From Paenibacillus sp. FSL H7-0331 (GTDB taxonomy: Bacteria > Bacillota > Bacilli > Paenibacillales > NBRC-103111), in NCBI RefSeq assembly GCF_001956045.1, contig NZ_MRTH01000034.1, positions 28,468 to 92,467 on the forward strand: a stretch of DNA of 64,000 bases, read 5' to 3'. Shown here piece by piece: positions 54,121 through 62,768 of the stretch. The translations under genes were made by a program, and so were the position numbers. The first letter of the stretch is position 1. Each line of letters starts with the position of its first letter. The notes beneath the pieces were generated by a model. It saw nothing but the letters and a program-made list of their open reading frames with translations. It was not told where the DNA came from and ran no database searches.

Positions 54121-54963
54121 ATGACTTGGGGTCGCAGTCGAATTCTTTCACATCTGTTCCTGATTGTGTTATGTTTAATTCTCTTCTATCCAATATTTTG
54201 GTGGCTGGGAGCTGTTTTCAAAACAAATGCGGAGCTGGCTTCACCGGGCTTCTGGCCGCAGCATCCGACCCTGGATAATTTCGTGAAGGGCTGGACCGCG
54301 ATTACAGGCTACACATTCGGTCATTTCTACCTGAATTCGTTCCGGTTGATCTTGAGTGTGCTGTTCACATCGCTCTTTTCCTGCAGCCTGGTTGCTTTTG
54401 GGTTCGCACGATTGAATTTTCCTTTAAAAAGCTTTTGGTTTTCCATCGTACTGGTCACTCTGATGCTTCCAAATCAGGTTACTATTGTGCCGCAGTATGT
54501 GATGTTCAGCAAATTCGGCTGGATAGATACGTACCTGCCTTTTATCGTACCGCATTCGCTTGCTGGCGGCGTGGGCGGCTCATTCTTTATTTTTATGCTC
54601 GTACAGTTTATTCGCGGTATTCCTCACGAGCTGGATGAGGCTGCCAAGATCGACGGATGCTCGCCGTTCGGAATTTACTGGCGTATTATATTACCACTAC
54701 TTGTCCCTGCCTTAATTACGATGTCTATTTTCTGCTTCTTGTGGAATTGGGATGACTTTTTGGGACATATGATTTATATTCAATCCATAGACAAGTACAC
54801 CGTCGGCTTGGCGCTTAAAGTATTTGTCGACGCTCAATCGAGCACGCCATGGGGCCAACTATTCGCTATGTCATTCTTGTCGATCATGCCGGGAACGTTG
54901 ATCTTCTTCCTGGCTCAGAGATATATCGTGGAAGGTATGGCAACTTCCGGTTTAAAAGGCTAA
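54121..54963 (+). CDS. Sugar ABC transporter permease, MalG/UgpE type (COG0395)
   Basis: A 280-residue membrane subunit starting one base after the stop of its partner. The EAA loop reads LDEAAKIDGCSPFG near residue 180 and the C-terminus ends RYIVEGMATSGLKG. GGAGGG overlaps the previous stop region. Together these two proteins form the channel for the third importer. No ATPase gene is present. Confidence 0.92.
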   Translation: MTWGRSRILSHLFLIVLCLILFYPIFWWLGAVFKTNAELASPGFWPQHPTLDNFVKGWTAITGYTFGHFYLNSFRLILSVLFTSLFSCSLVAFGFARLNFPLKSFWFSIVLVTLMLPNQVTIVPQYVMFSKFGWIDTYLPFIVPHSLAGGVGGSFFIFMLVQFIRGIPHELDEAAKIDGCSPFGIYWRIILPLLVPALITMSIFCFLWNWDDFLGHMIYIQSIDKYTVGLALKVFVDAQSSTPWGQLFAMSFLSIMPGTLIFFLAQRYIVEGMATSGLKG

Positions 54964-54984
54964 GTTCAAGTTCAGTTGCATCCC

Positions 54985-55022
54985 AGTCCGAAATGTGCCG
55001 GTTTACGGCATTTTTCGGACTT
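54985..55022 (+). terminator. Terminator or attenuator between permease and kinase genes
   Basis: AGTCCGAAATGTGCCG pairs with CGGCATTTTTCGGACT around GTTTA, followed by TTGCGTTTT. It probably lowers read-through into the two-component genes. Confidence 0.75.
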
Positions 55023-55066
55023 TGCGTTTTGGGCGGACACTAATTTATAGAATAGAGGCGAAGAGC

Positions 55067-56803
55067 TTGGAGTCGTTATTCAAAAAGCTTCCTATACGTT
55101 ATCTATATTTCGGATCTTTTGCGGTGTTCGCCCTTTGCCTGTTCACCGTGATTTTTTGGATCAGCTATCACTACTCGGTTAAGGCTATCGTGAAGACAGC
55201 TTCGGGTTACCAGGAGAAAATGCTTGTTGAATTAAACGGGCGGCTTAAGGAGAAGTTGGACTTTATAGAGTCCATTTCCTTAGCGGTATCCAGAAATCCC
55301 GATGTGATTAATCTACTGGGCAATCAAAACGAGGCTTATGAGCAGCACGCTCTGACGGAGCGGGTTTCATCGGCGCTGCTCGGGCTTACCTTCTCATCAC
55401 CGATGATTGACAGCATCCATGTTTATATGAATATGCCCCCAGCCCCCGTGCCTCCAGTGGCCTATCTTCCGCTTCAGGAGCTGGACAAGGAAGCTTGGTA
55501 TCCGTTATTGGAAAAAAACGATTTTCTATGGGTTGGCGAGCATTTGATCGATTCCCCAAATGGTAAAAAGTCGGTCGTTAGCTTTGCGCGTAAGCTGACT
55601 TCGTTGTCGGGTGATTTTGCCGGAGTCGTGCTAATTCATATGAAAGCGACCACGCTGCAAGCGGTGCTCGGAGATCATCATTTGCTATCACAGCGGCTTT
55701 TGGTTGATTCCACCGGACACAAGATTGTCCAGATCGGTAATCCGTCCATTGTGCTGACCGACGATGAATACAAGAAAATGCTCGGCAGCGCACCACCGTT
55801 GACGGCTCAGGAAATAACGAGTGTCGAGAAGCTTGTATTTTCATCCTCGACAGCTCTGGTCGTTTCCTCCAAGATGGCTGGTTCCGGCTGGGTGGTTGCG
55901 GAAATTACGCCGTGGGAGCTGCTTGCAGAGGACAGTCTGTTTATGCTGAAGGTGCTCGGAATGATCGGTTTGCTATCCATTATTGCCGTAATGCTGATTA
56001 GTGTCTATTTGAACCGACAGTTTACAAAGCCAATCTATCTGCTGCTCCGAAGCATGAACCAATACCCTGATATGAATAAGGGTCAGCTGCCCCCAGATTA
56101 CCGCAACGAGTTCGGACAGCTGTTTCTGGGCTACAACCGGCTGCTGACACGGATTGAGGAGCTCTACCAGTCGCTCGAAGAGCAGTATAAACGCAAAAAG
56201 GAAACCGAGGTTAAAGCGCTGCAGGCGATGATGAACCCGCATTTTCTATATAATACACTGGACCAGCTAAATTGGATGGCTATTAAAGATGGAAATACAC
56301 GGATGAGCGTCGTGCTGGAGATGACGGGGGCGATGCTGCGGATCGGGTTATCAGACGGAGAAGCTTTGATAACCGTCGAGCAGGAGCTGGACTTTGTAAA
56401 AAATTATATGCAAATCCAACAAATCCGCCTCGGAGAGAAGAAAATTAATTACCAGATCAATGTCAGTGAGGAGCTGCTTCCCTTGTTTATTCCTAAGATG
56501 ACCCTGCAGCCTTTCGCTGAAAACAGTATCAAGCATGGATTTCACGGCAGGGAGCACGGCAATCTGGATATCCAGGTCAGCGCGACGGAAACGAAGCTTG
56601 TAATCACGATCACCGATGATGGGAAGGGGCTTCATAACACGAAGCAGATTGGGAAAAAAACGGCTGGCGGCTACGGTATTGGTAATGTACGAGCGAGGCT
56701 GAATGAGTTTTTTGATTCGGATTACAGTATTGAATTAAGCGCCCTGGAGCATGAGGGAACCCGGGTGACCATTCAAATTCCAAAACTGGAAACGAAGCTA
56801 TAG
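55067..56803 (+). CDS. Sensor histidine kinase, YesM family
   Basis: A 578-residue kinase with a membrane segment at residues 14-36, an extracellular region to about residue 300, a second segment, HAMP and kinase core. The phospho-acceptor is His392 in MNPHFLYNT, the N-box is QPFAENSIKHGFHG and ITDDGKGL is the G1 box. TTG 55067 is chosen since it follows AGAGGCGAAG; the upstream frame overlaps the terminator hairpin. It pairs with the response regulator 26 bases downstream. Confidence 0.88.
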   Translation: MESLFKKLPIRYLYFGSFAVFALCLFTVIFWISYHYSVKAIVKTASGYQEKMLVELNGRLKEKLDFIESISLAVSRNPDVINLLGNQNEAYEQHALTERVSSALLGLTFSSPMIDSIHVYMNMPPAPVPPVAYLPLQELDKEAWYPLLEKNDFLWVGEHLIDSPNGKKSVVSFARKLTSLSGDFAGVVLIHMKATTLQAVLGDHHLLSQRLLVDSTGHKIVQIGNPSIVLTDDEYKKMLGSAPPLTAQEITSVEKLVFSSSTALVVSSKMAGSGWVVAEITPWELLAEDSLFMLKVLGMIGLLSIIAVMLISVYLNRQFTKPIYLLLRSMNQYPDMNKGQLPPDYRNEFGQLFLGYNRLLTRIEELYQSLEEQYKRKKETEVKALQAMMNPHFLYNTLDQLNWMAIKDGNTRMSVVLEMTGAMLRIGLSDGEALITVEQELDFVKNYMQIQQIRLGEKKINYQINVSEELLPLFIPKMTLQPFAENSIKHGFHGREHGNLDIQVSATETKLVITITDDGKGLHNTKQIGKKTAGGYGIGNVRARLNEFFDSDYSIELSALEHEGTRVTIQIPKLETKL

Positions 56804-56829
56804 ACCAGAACCGGGAGGGAGGCTAAGTC

Positions 56830-58413
56830 ATGTGGAAGGTTGCGATTATTGATGATGACCCCAATTTACTGGAGGGGATGCGATATGCAATTCCGTGGAA
56901 GGAGCTGCAGGCAGAGTGGGTAGGCGAGGCTATTGACGGCAAGGAGGGTTTGAAGCTGATTCTGCAGGCAGAGCCCGATATTGTGATCAGCGATATTGAC
57001 ATGCCCGTGATGAATGGGTTGGAAATGTTCGAAGCGCTGCGTCGTGAGCAGTACGAAGGAAAATTTATTATTTTGAGCGGATATTCCGACTTTGAATATG
57101 CAAGGCAGGCGCTGCGCTTGTCGGTTGATGATTATTTGAGCAAGCCGATTTCGATTGAAAGCCTGAAAAAGGTATTGGAGCGGGTTATCGGGAATTTGGA
57201 GCAGGAACGGTTGAAGGAACAGGAAGCTCAGGAGCACGAGCAGAGGCTACAGGATTTTGAGCCTTATGTAATGAAGGAATGGCTGAAATCACTGCTGATC
57301 GGCGATGCCGGCAAACAGGTCATCCGGTCCGAGCTGGTTCAAGTCAAGGTGGAGCAATGGGAAAAACAGGTGCATGTCGTACTCTGCATGGAGCTGGAAA
57401 TGTCGGATGGATTGAAGAATTGGTATGCTTTCGACCGCAGTCTGATGCGATTCGCGATCCAGAATGTGGTCCGGGAAATACTCGATGACTACGAAGTCGA
57501 GTATGAATATATGGAAATGAACAGCCGATTGTACGCGCTGTTGATCCATCTGGATGCGAATGAACAAAGTGAGCAGCAGCTGCAAACGATCACCCGCCAG
57601 AGCAGCCGTCAGATCGAGCTCGCTCTGCGGGATCATGTAAAGCTGACGATGGCAACCGGGGTCGGCAGCTTCCAGAAGGACTGGGGACAGCTGGGCGAAT
57701 CGTTCGAACAGGCATGCCACAGCCTTAAGGGCGAGACGCTTGGAGAGGATAAGCCTATTCAGGGGCAGGAAATCAGCTCCGTACGCTTTTTCCATCAATT
57801 GGCTGAAGCCGTTCGCAATGTTCAAGAGGAGCACGGCAACCAGCTCATAGCTGAATATATAGCCGGGCTGAAGGCTGACGAACCGTTTCATAAGCAGGAT
57901 GTGAAGCAGTTTGTGAGTGAGCTTTGGATTATTATGAACTATTCGCTGTATGATATCGGAATCGAGCTGAAGAATATGTATCCGGCTTTTGAGCCCGTGC
58001 CGGAGCCAGGCGGGGAGCATACTACAGACAGCCTGCAGCGCTGGCTCAAAGAGATGGTGCGGACCATCATTCACAGCACATATATGAATGAAAATGTACG
58101 CCATCAGAAAATTGTTGAATTCATCACCCAGTTTACCCATGAGCATTACATGGAAGATATTACACTCGGTATGATTGCGGAGAAGGTTCAGGTGTCCAAA
58201 AACTATTTGGGCCAAATTTTCAAAAATGTAATGAACGAGACCTTCAATAACTACATCACCCGAATTCGTATGGAGCGGGCCAAAGGAATGCTGCTTGAAG
58301 GGAATTTATACATTTATGAAGTGGCTGAAAAGGTTGGATATAACAGTATTTCCTATTTTAGTACGCAATTCAAAAAATATACCGGCTATAATCCGACGGA
58401 TTTAATTAAATAA
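56830..58413 (+). CDS. AraC-type response regulator, YesN family
   Basis: A 527-residue regulator. The receiver has Asp55 in ISDIDMPV and Lys in YLSKPIS. The C-terminal helix-turn-helix pair is KVQVSKNYLGQIFKN and VGYNSISYFSTQFKKYTG. GGAGGGAGG precedes ATG 56830. It probably controls the permease operon and the downstream solute-binding protein operon, but a shared operator was not found. Confidence 0.92.
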   Translation: MWKVAIIDDDPNLLEGMRYAIPWKELQAEWVGEAIDGKEGLKLILQAEPDIVISDIDMPVMNGLEMFEALRREQYEGKFIILSGYSDFEYARQALRLSVDDYLSKPISIESLKKVLERVIGNLEQERLKEQEAQEHEQRLQDFEPYVMKEWLKSLLIGDAGKQVIRSELVQVKVEQWEKQVHVVLCMELEMSDGLKNWYAFDRSLMRFAIQNVVREILDDYEVEYEYMEMNSRLYALLIHLDANEQSEQQLQTITRQSSRQIELALRDHVKLTMATGVGSFQKDWGQLGESFEQACHSLKGETLGEDKPIQGQEISSVRFFHQLAEAVRNVQEEHGNQLIAEYIAGLKADEPFHKQDVKQFVSELWIIMNYSLYDIGIELKNMYPAFEPVPEPGGEHTTDSLQRWLKEMVRTIIHSTYMNENVRHQKIVEFITQFTHEHYMEDITLGMIAEKVQVSKNYLGQIFKNVMNETFNNYITRIRMERAKGMLLEGNLYIYEVAEKVGYNSISYFSTQFKKYTGYNPTDLIK

Positions 58414-58482
58414 CAATCGGTTTTTGTTGTTTTGTAGAAACAATTGTAACTTTGTGTTATAGGATTCAATCTGCCGTTAAAT

Positions 58483-58488
58483 TATAAT
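58483..58488 (+). promoter_or_regulatory. -10 box before the third solute-binding protein gene
   Basis: TATAAT with no good -35 box 17 bases upstream. It places the transcript start near 58495, just before the AAAGGG site, supporting the GTG start at 58530. Confidence 0.4.
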
Positions 58489-58529
58489 ATGAAGGGTCAA
58501 AGGTGAAAACAAAGAAAAGGGTGATTACA

Positions 58530-59840
58530 GTGGGATTTGGACGTAAAAAGACGGCTGCTATGCTGTCGGTACTTGGCTTAAGCTTAACCATATCAGCGTG
58601 CGGTTCGGGCAGTCCGACAGCCCAGCCTGCCCAAGGTGGGGATAAAAAATCGGAAGTCAAATTGCGAATTACATGGGCCGGTTCGCAAGTTAGACATGAT
58701 GCTACGCTTAAAGCTCTGGATGCTTATACCAAGCTGCATCCTGAAGTGAAATTCGAGCCTGAGTATATGGGATTCGATACGTATTGGACCAAGATGGGTA
58801 CGCTCTCCGCAGCCAGAAATTTGCCCGATATTTTGCAAATCGATACGAATAACTTGATGGATTACGCGCAGCGCGGTCAATTATTAGACATTGGAAGCGG
58901 TATCAGCGCATCCGATATTGATCCTTCCCTGATTAAAGCTGGCAATGTGGATGGCAAGCAGTACGCGATTCCGATCGGTGCCAACGCCATAGCTTTGCAT
59001 TACGATAAGGTGATGTTAGAGAAGCTGGGTATTCAGGTTCCCGATCAAGGCTTCACATGGGATGAGCTGATCAAGCTGGCGCGCGAGGTGAAACCGAAGC
59101 TGGACAAAGGAAAGTATTTGCTTCAGGATTTATCGGTTTCCATCGCCGGGAATGAAACGGACAAATATGAGATTTACCAGCTGGCCCAAGGCAAAGGCCT
59201 TCTGCACACTCCAGATGGTAAATTCAATATCGATAAAGACACCTTCGTGAAATTCAATCAGCTATTTGCGGAGCTGCGCAAGGATGGTATCGTACCTCCG
59301 ATTGATGTAACGGTAGCGAATAAGGAAAATGATCCGAAGCTAGACAATTTATTGAATGGTACCATCATGATCCAGCGTGGATATGCGGCAAGCATCGGTG
59401 CTATTGATGGTGTGAAGCCAGGCCAATTCGGATTAATGGTTACACCTAAAGCTGTGAAATCAGGCTCCTTCCTGCTGCCTGCCCAATTTTTTGCAGTATC
59501 CAAGGAATCCAAATATCCGGAGGAAGCAAAGAAATTCATCGACTGGTTAGTGAATGATGTAGAAGCGGGCAAAATCTTAGGATTGTCACGTGGACCGCAG
59601 GTTTCTAAAAAAGTTTCGGAGGCTCTCACTTCTACATATACGGATGTGGAGAAGCAGCAGATTGATCTGATCCAAAAGACGGCTCCTATTGCAAATGAAT
59701 TTAACAGCAGACCCAAAGGCTATGGCAGCTTTGCTGGCGAATACAACAAGATCTCTCAGCAAATCGGATTTGGCAAGATCACTCCAGAGCAGGGCTTCGA
59801 TGAGCTGAAGAAAAAATGGCAGGAAACTGTCGGTAAATAA
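58530..59840 (+). CDS. Extracellular solute-binding lipoprotein of the third ABC transporter
   Basis: A 436-residue family 1 binding protein, shorter than the LipO-type proteins and without the EF-hand-like loop. The lipobox is TISACGS with Cys24 when GTG 58530 is the start; the earlier GTG 58503 would lengthen the signal peptide by nine residues and cannot be excluded. It belongs with the MalF/MalG-type permeases at 53205-54963. Two downstream genes for a dehydrogenase and a GH105-type hydrolase follow closely, so all are probably one operon. Confidence 0.9.
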   Translation: MGFGRKKTAAMLSVLGLSLTISACGSGSPTAQPAQGGDKKSEVKLRITWAGSQVRHDATLKALDAYTKLHPEVKFEPEYMGFDTYWTKMGTLSAARNLPDILQIDTNNLMDYAQRGQLLDIGSGISASDIDPSLIKAGNVDGKQYAIPIGANAIALHYDKVMLEKLGIQVPDQGFTWDELIKLAREVKPKLDKGKYLLQDLSVSIAGNETDKYEIYQLAQGKGLLHTPDGKFNIDKDTFVKFNQLFAELRKDGIVPPIDVTVANKENDPKLDNLLNGTIMIQRGYAASIGAIDGVKPGQFGLMVTPKAVKSGSFLLPAQFFAVSKESKYPEEAKKFIDWLVNDVEAGKILGLSRGPQVSKKVSEALTSTYTDVEKQQIDLIQKTAPIANEFNSRPKGYGSFAGEYNKISQQIGFGKITPEQGFDELKKKWQETVGK

Positions 59841-59868
59841 GAGAAATTAAGCAGGGGAGACAGGCTGA

Positions 59869-60882
59869 ATGAGAAGCATTGTTTGTCAACAAATCAATGA
59901 ATTCATAATGACTGAAGCGGAAATTCCCGTGCCGCAGCCCGGCGAGTCGCTTGTCCGCATTAAAAGGATCGGTATTTGTGGAACGGATCTTCATGCTTAT
60001 AAAGGCAATCAGCCTTTCTTCAGCTATCCCCGCATACTGGGTCATGAGCTGTCAGGCATTGTTGAGCAGATTGAAGGCGAAGCAAAGGGGATTTCCGTCG
60101 GTGATCAAGTTGCATTCATTCCTTATCTGGAATGCGGCGAATGTATTGCTTGCATGAATGGCAAGACGAACTGCTGCACGAAGATGCGTGTGCTGGGCGT
60201 TCATACAGATGGCGGTATGAGAGAATTTATTGCTGTACCTACTGATCACCTGATCACAGTCAATCAGCTTACGCTGGATCAGGCAGCTGTATTGGAGCCA
60301 CTGAGCATCGGCGCCCACGCTGTACGACGTGCCGATCCACAGTCGGGAGAGAAGGTGCTTGTCATTGGAGCGGGTCCGATCGGACTCGGGGTTATGGCCT
60401 TTGCCAAGCAGCGCGGTGCCGTTGTCATTGCGATGGATATGAACGATCAGCGTCTGCAGTTTTGTCGCGAATGGATCGGTGTCGACTATATCGTGAACGC
60501 ATCCGATAATCCGAAGGAGCAGCTGGAGGCTATCACAGATGGTGACTATCCGACGATTGTGTGGGATGCCACGGGCAACCGGCATTCGATGACTGGTGCT
60601 TTTCAATGGGCAGCCCATGGCGGCAAGCTGGTATATGTCGGCTTGGTCAGTGCGGATATCACTTTCAACGATCCGGAGTTTCATAAAAAAGAGCTGACCC
60701 TAATGGGCAGCCGCAATGCCATCAAGGCGGATTTTGAGGTTGTCATTGAAGCCCTAAGCAGTGGCAAGATGGATATGAATGCTTATATTACAAATAAAAC
60801 AAGCTTTGATAGCATGATCGCGGAATTTGAAGGATGGTTGGATCCGGCGAACGGTGTCATAAAAGCGATGGTTGAGATTTAA
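59869..60882 (+). CDS. Zinc-dependent alcohol dehydrogenase family protein (MDR)
   Basis: A 337-residue NAD(P)-dependent dehydrogenase. Catalytic zinc ligands are Cys37, His59 and Glu60 in GHELSG. The structural zinc site is Cys89, Cys92, Cys95 and Cys102 or 103. GAGPIGLGVM is the cofactor motif. Relatives oxidise L-galactonate, L-threonine, sorbitol or similar polyols. Context between a sugar-binding protein and a GH105-type hydrolase suggests a sugar acid. GGGGAG precedes the ATG. Confidence 0.9.
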   Translation: MRSIVCQQINEFIMTEAEIPVPQPGESLVRIKRIGICGTDLHAYKGNQPFFSYPRILGHELSGIVEQIEGEAKGISVGDQVAFIPYLECGECIACMNGKTNCCTKMRVLGVHTDGGMREFIAVPTDHLITVNQLTLDQAAVLEPLSIGAHAVRRADPQSGEKVLVIGAGPIGLGVMAFAKQRGAVVIAMDMNDQRLQFCREWIGVDYIVNASDNPKEQLEAITDGDYPTIVWDATGNRHSMTGAFQWAAHGGKLVYVGLVSADITFNDPEFHKKELTLMGSRNAIKADFEVVIEALSSGKMDMNAYITNKTSFDSMIAEFEGWLDPANGVIKAMVEI

Positions 60883-60971
60883 GAGCATACGGCAAGCAGT
60901 GCGTGTTCACCAAGAGCCTTGGGCAATCTTGGGGGAACGCGCATTTTCATGAATTTAGGAGGTAGTTGACA

Positions 60972-62072
60972 ATGACTTATGCACAAATTGATTTACTTAA
61001 GGAGCAGTATCGAACAGAAGTGAAGTGGTATTCGCTGCGCTGGCATTATATTGAAAGCTGCATTCTGAAGGCTTATCAGGACAGCTACGAGCAGACAGGA
61101 GACCAAGCCGAGTACGATTTTGCCAAAAGCTTTATCGATCGTCAATTTAATGAAGCGGGTATTATTGAATTCATTGATGTGAATTATTACAGCATAGACC
61201 AGATCCGAATGGCCTCTAACCTGTTCGCGCTTTATAAACAGGAGAAGGATAAGAGATACAAAGACGTGCTGGACCTGATTTATAGGCAGCTGGATTCGTA
61301 TCCGCGTACGAAATCGGGAAGCTTCTGGCACAAGGAGAATTATCCGAATCAGGTTTGGCTTGACGGTTTATTTATGGGGCAGCCGTTTTATGTGCAGTAT
61401 GTGAAGGAGTTCGGCGAAACCAAGGATTATTCCGATACTCTGCGCCAATTCGCGAATGCGCGCCAATTTATATATGATGACAGTAAAAAGCTATACGCGC
61501 ATGCTTATGATGAGAGCCGTGAAATTTTCTGGTGCGACCCTGTTACGGGGCAGTCTCCCCATGTATGGGGGCGTGCTGTGGGCTGGCTGGTCATGGCACT
61601 GGTCGATGTGCTGGAGCTGCTTGAGAACGAGCCTGCCGATTCGGAGCCATTAAAGGCCATGCTGCTGGAAACGATCAATGACATGCTGCCTCATCAGCAT
61701 GAAAGTGGCATGTGGTTCCAGGTCGTAGATCATGAGGACAGTGCAGGCAATTACCTGGAGTCGAGTGGAACGTTGATGCTGGCTTATGCCATCTTAAAAG
61801 GGGTGCGGCTTGGATATCTACCCAAGGAATATGCAGTGCACGGTAAAAAAGCTTTTGATGGTACCGTAAAGGAATACATTCATGAGGTAGACGGAGAAAT
61901 TCGACTGGGTGGTATTTGTAAAAGCGCAGGACTTGGCAGAAATCCGGACACGGGCATTGTGCGCGACGGCAGCTATGCGTACTATATTACCGGTGAGCAG
62001 GTTGTGGAGAACAATGGACACGGGGTTGCACCGCTGTTGCTGGCTTACAATGAGATTAAGCTGTTGAAATAA
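60972..62072 (+). CDS. Glycoside hydrolase family 105-type unsaturated rhamnogalacturonyl hydrolase
   Basis: A 366-residue cytosolic alpha/alpha-barrel enzyme close to B. subtilis YteR/YesR. Asp131 in QVWLDGLFMGQPF is the expected catalytic acid. VWGRAVGWLVMALVD, then YLESSGTLMLAYAILKGVRL are further conserved segments. ATG 60972 is eight bases behind AGGAGGT. It removes the unsaturated uronyl end from imported disaccharides or oligosaccharides. This points to a pectin-derived substrate for the module. Confidence 0.9.
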   Translation: MTYAQIDLLKEQYRTEVKWYSLRWHYIESCILKAYQDSYEQTGDQAEYDFAKSFIDRQFNEAGIIEFIDVNYYSIDQIRMASNLFALYKQEKDKRYKDVLDLIYRQLDSYPRTKSGSFWHKENYPNQVWLDGLFMGQPFYVQYVKEFGETKDYSDTLRQFANARQFIYDDSKKLYAHAYDESREIFWCDPVTGQSPHVWGRAVGWLVMALVDVLELLENEPADSEPLKAMLLETINDMLPHQHESGMWFQVVDHEDSAGNYLESSGTLMLAYAILKGVRLGYLPKEYAVHGKKAFDGTVKEYIHEVDGEIRLGGICKSAGLGRNPDTGIVRDGSYAYYITGEQVVENNGHGVAPLLLAYNEIKLLK

Positions 62073-62086
62073 TTTGAATGGATGAG

Positions 62087-62130
62087 ATCCAATTTGTTGT
62101 CATTACCACTGACAATAAATTGGATTTTTT
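62087..62130 (+). terminator. Terminator after the GH105-type gene
   Basis: ATCCAATTTGTTGTCA pairs with TGACAATAAATTGGAT (two mismatches), followed by TTTTTT. Confidence 0.85.
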
Positions 62131-62768
62131 ATCATATTTAGTAATTTTTGTCATCTAACTCAACGTACTGGCTACTATGATCGCTTAGTCATCTTTGTAG
62201 TAATATCGGGTAGATTTAATACAGACCTACAGGATCATGGCAGACCAGATGTGACGGCAATATTTACGAATTCCATAAGTATTTTTCTATTCATTTTTCA
62301 GTGAGCTTTTAAGAGAAAAGCGTTTCACTATAGAGGGAGTATAGATCAATGCAGAAAAACGTATCACAAATAAACGGATAAATTTTTCGTAGGGAATAAT
62401 TCGATAAAGCAGCGGTGTAATGCGTTTTTTTCTATGAAATGGCCGAATCTTTCATTATTCTTTTATTTGGTTGTTGTAGACTTACATTATGAAAGTTATT
62501 ATTCTGTCCACGAGTTGAAGTCTCCAGAAGAAATCGAAGTGTCACCATCCCCGTACTAAGCGAGGATAGGATAAAGAATCACGTTAGGAAAGCATAGATC
62601 AACAGCAATCAGATACCATACAGACATTCTTCCATCTCGGATGAAATAATGAATTCTCACCATAAATCTAACATCAGATGACAGATATATATATATTTGA
62701 AGTTACGATTTAGAATTACATAGATTTCGTTATGGGTTCAAAATTAGGTTTTGGAGGTTAGAGGCATT
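62131..62768. other. Gene-free A/T-rich region before the fibronectin-III repeat gene
   Basis: No coding frame, RNA gene or known riboswitch was recognised. GAAAAGCGTTTCAC at about 62317-62330 has the core of a cre but fails in its outer positions. The region probably holds the promoter and a long leader. Confidence 0.4.

Noticed and set aside
57289..58215. Open frame of 308 codons on the minus strand inside the third response regulator gene
   Set aside because: Opposite a well-supported AraC-type regulator, with no recognisable domain or ribosome site.
58420..58482. Twin 21-bp sites like AAATATTG before the third solute-binding protein gene
   Set aside because: Only loose TTTGT similarities at a 20-base offset were found, so the region 3 operator type is not present here.
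62317..62330. Possible cre site in the long leader before the FN3 gene
   Set aside because: The core AAGCGTTT fits but four outer positions do not.
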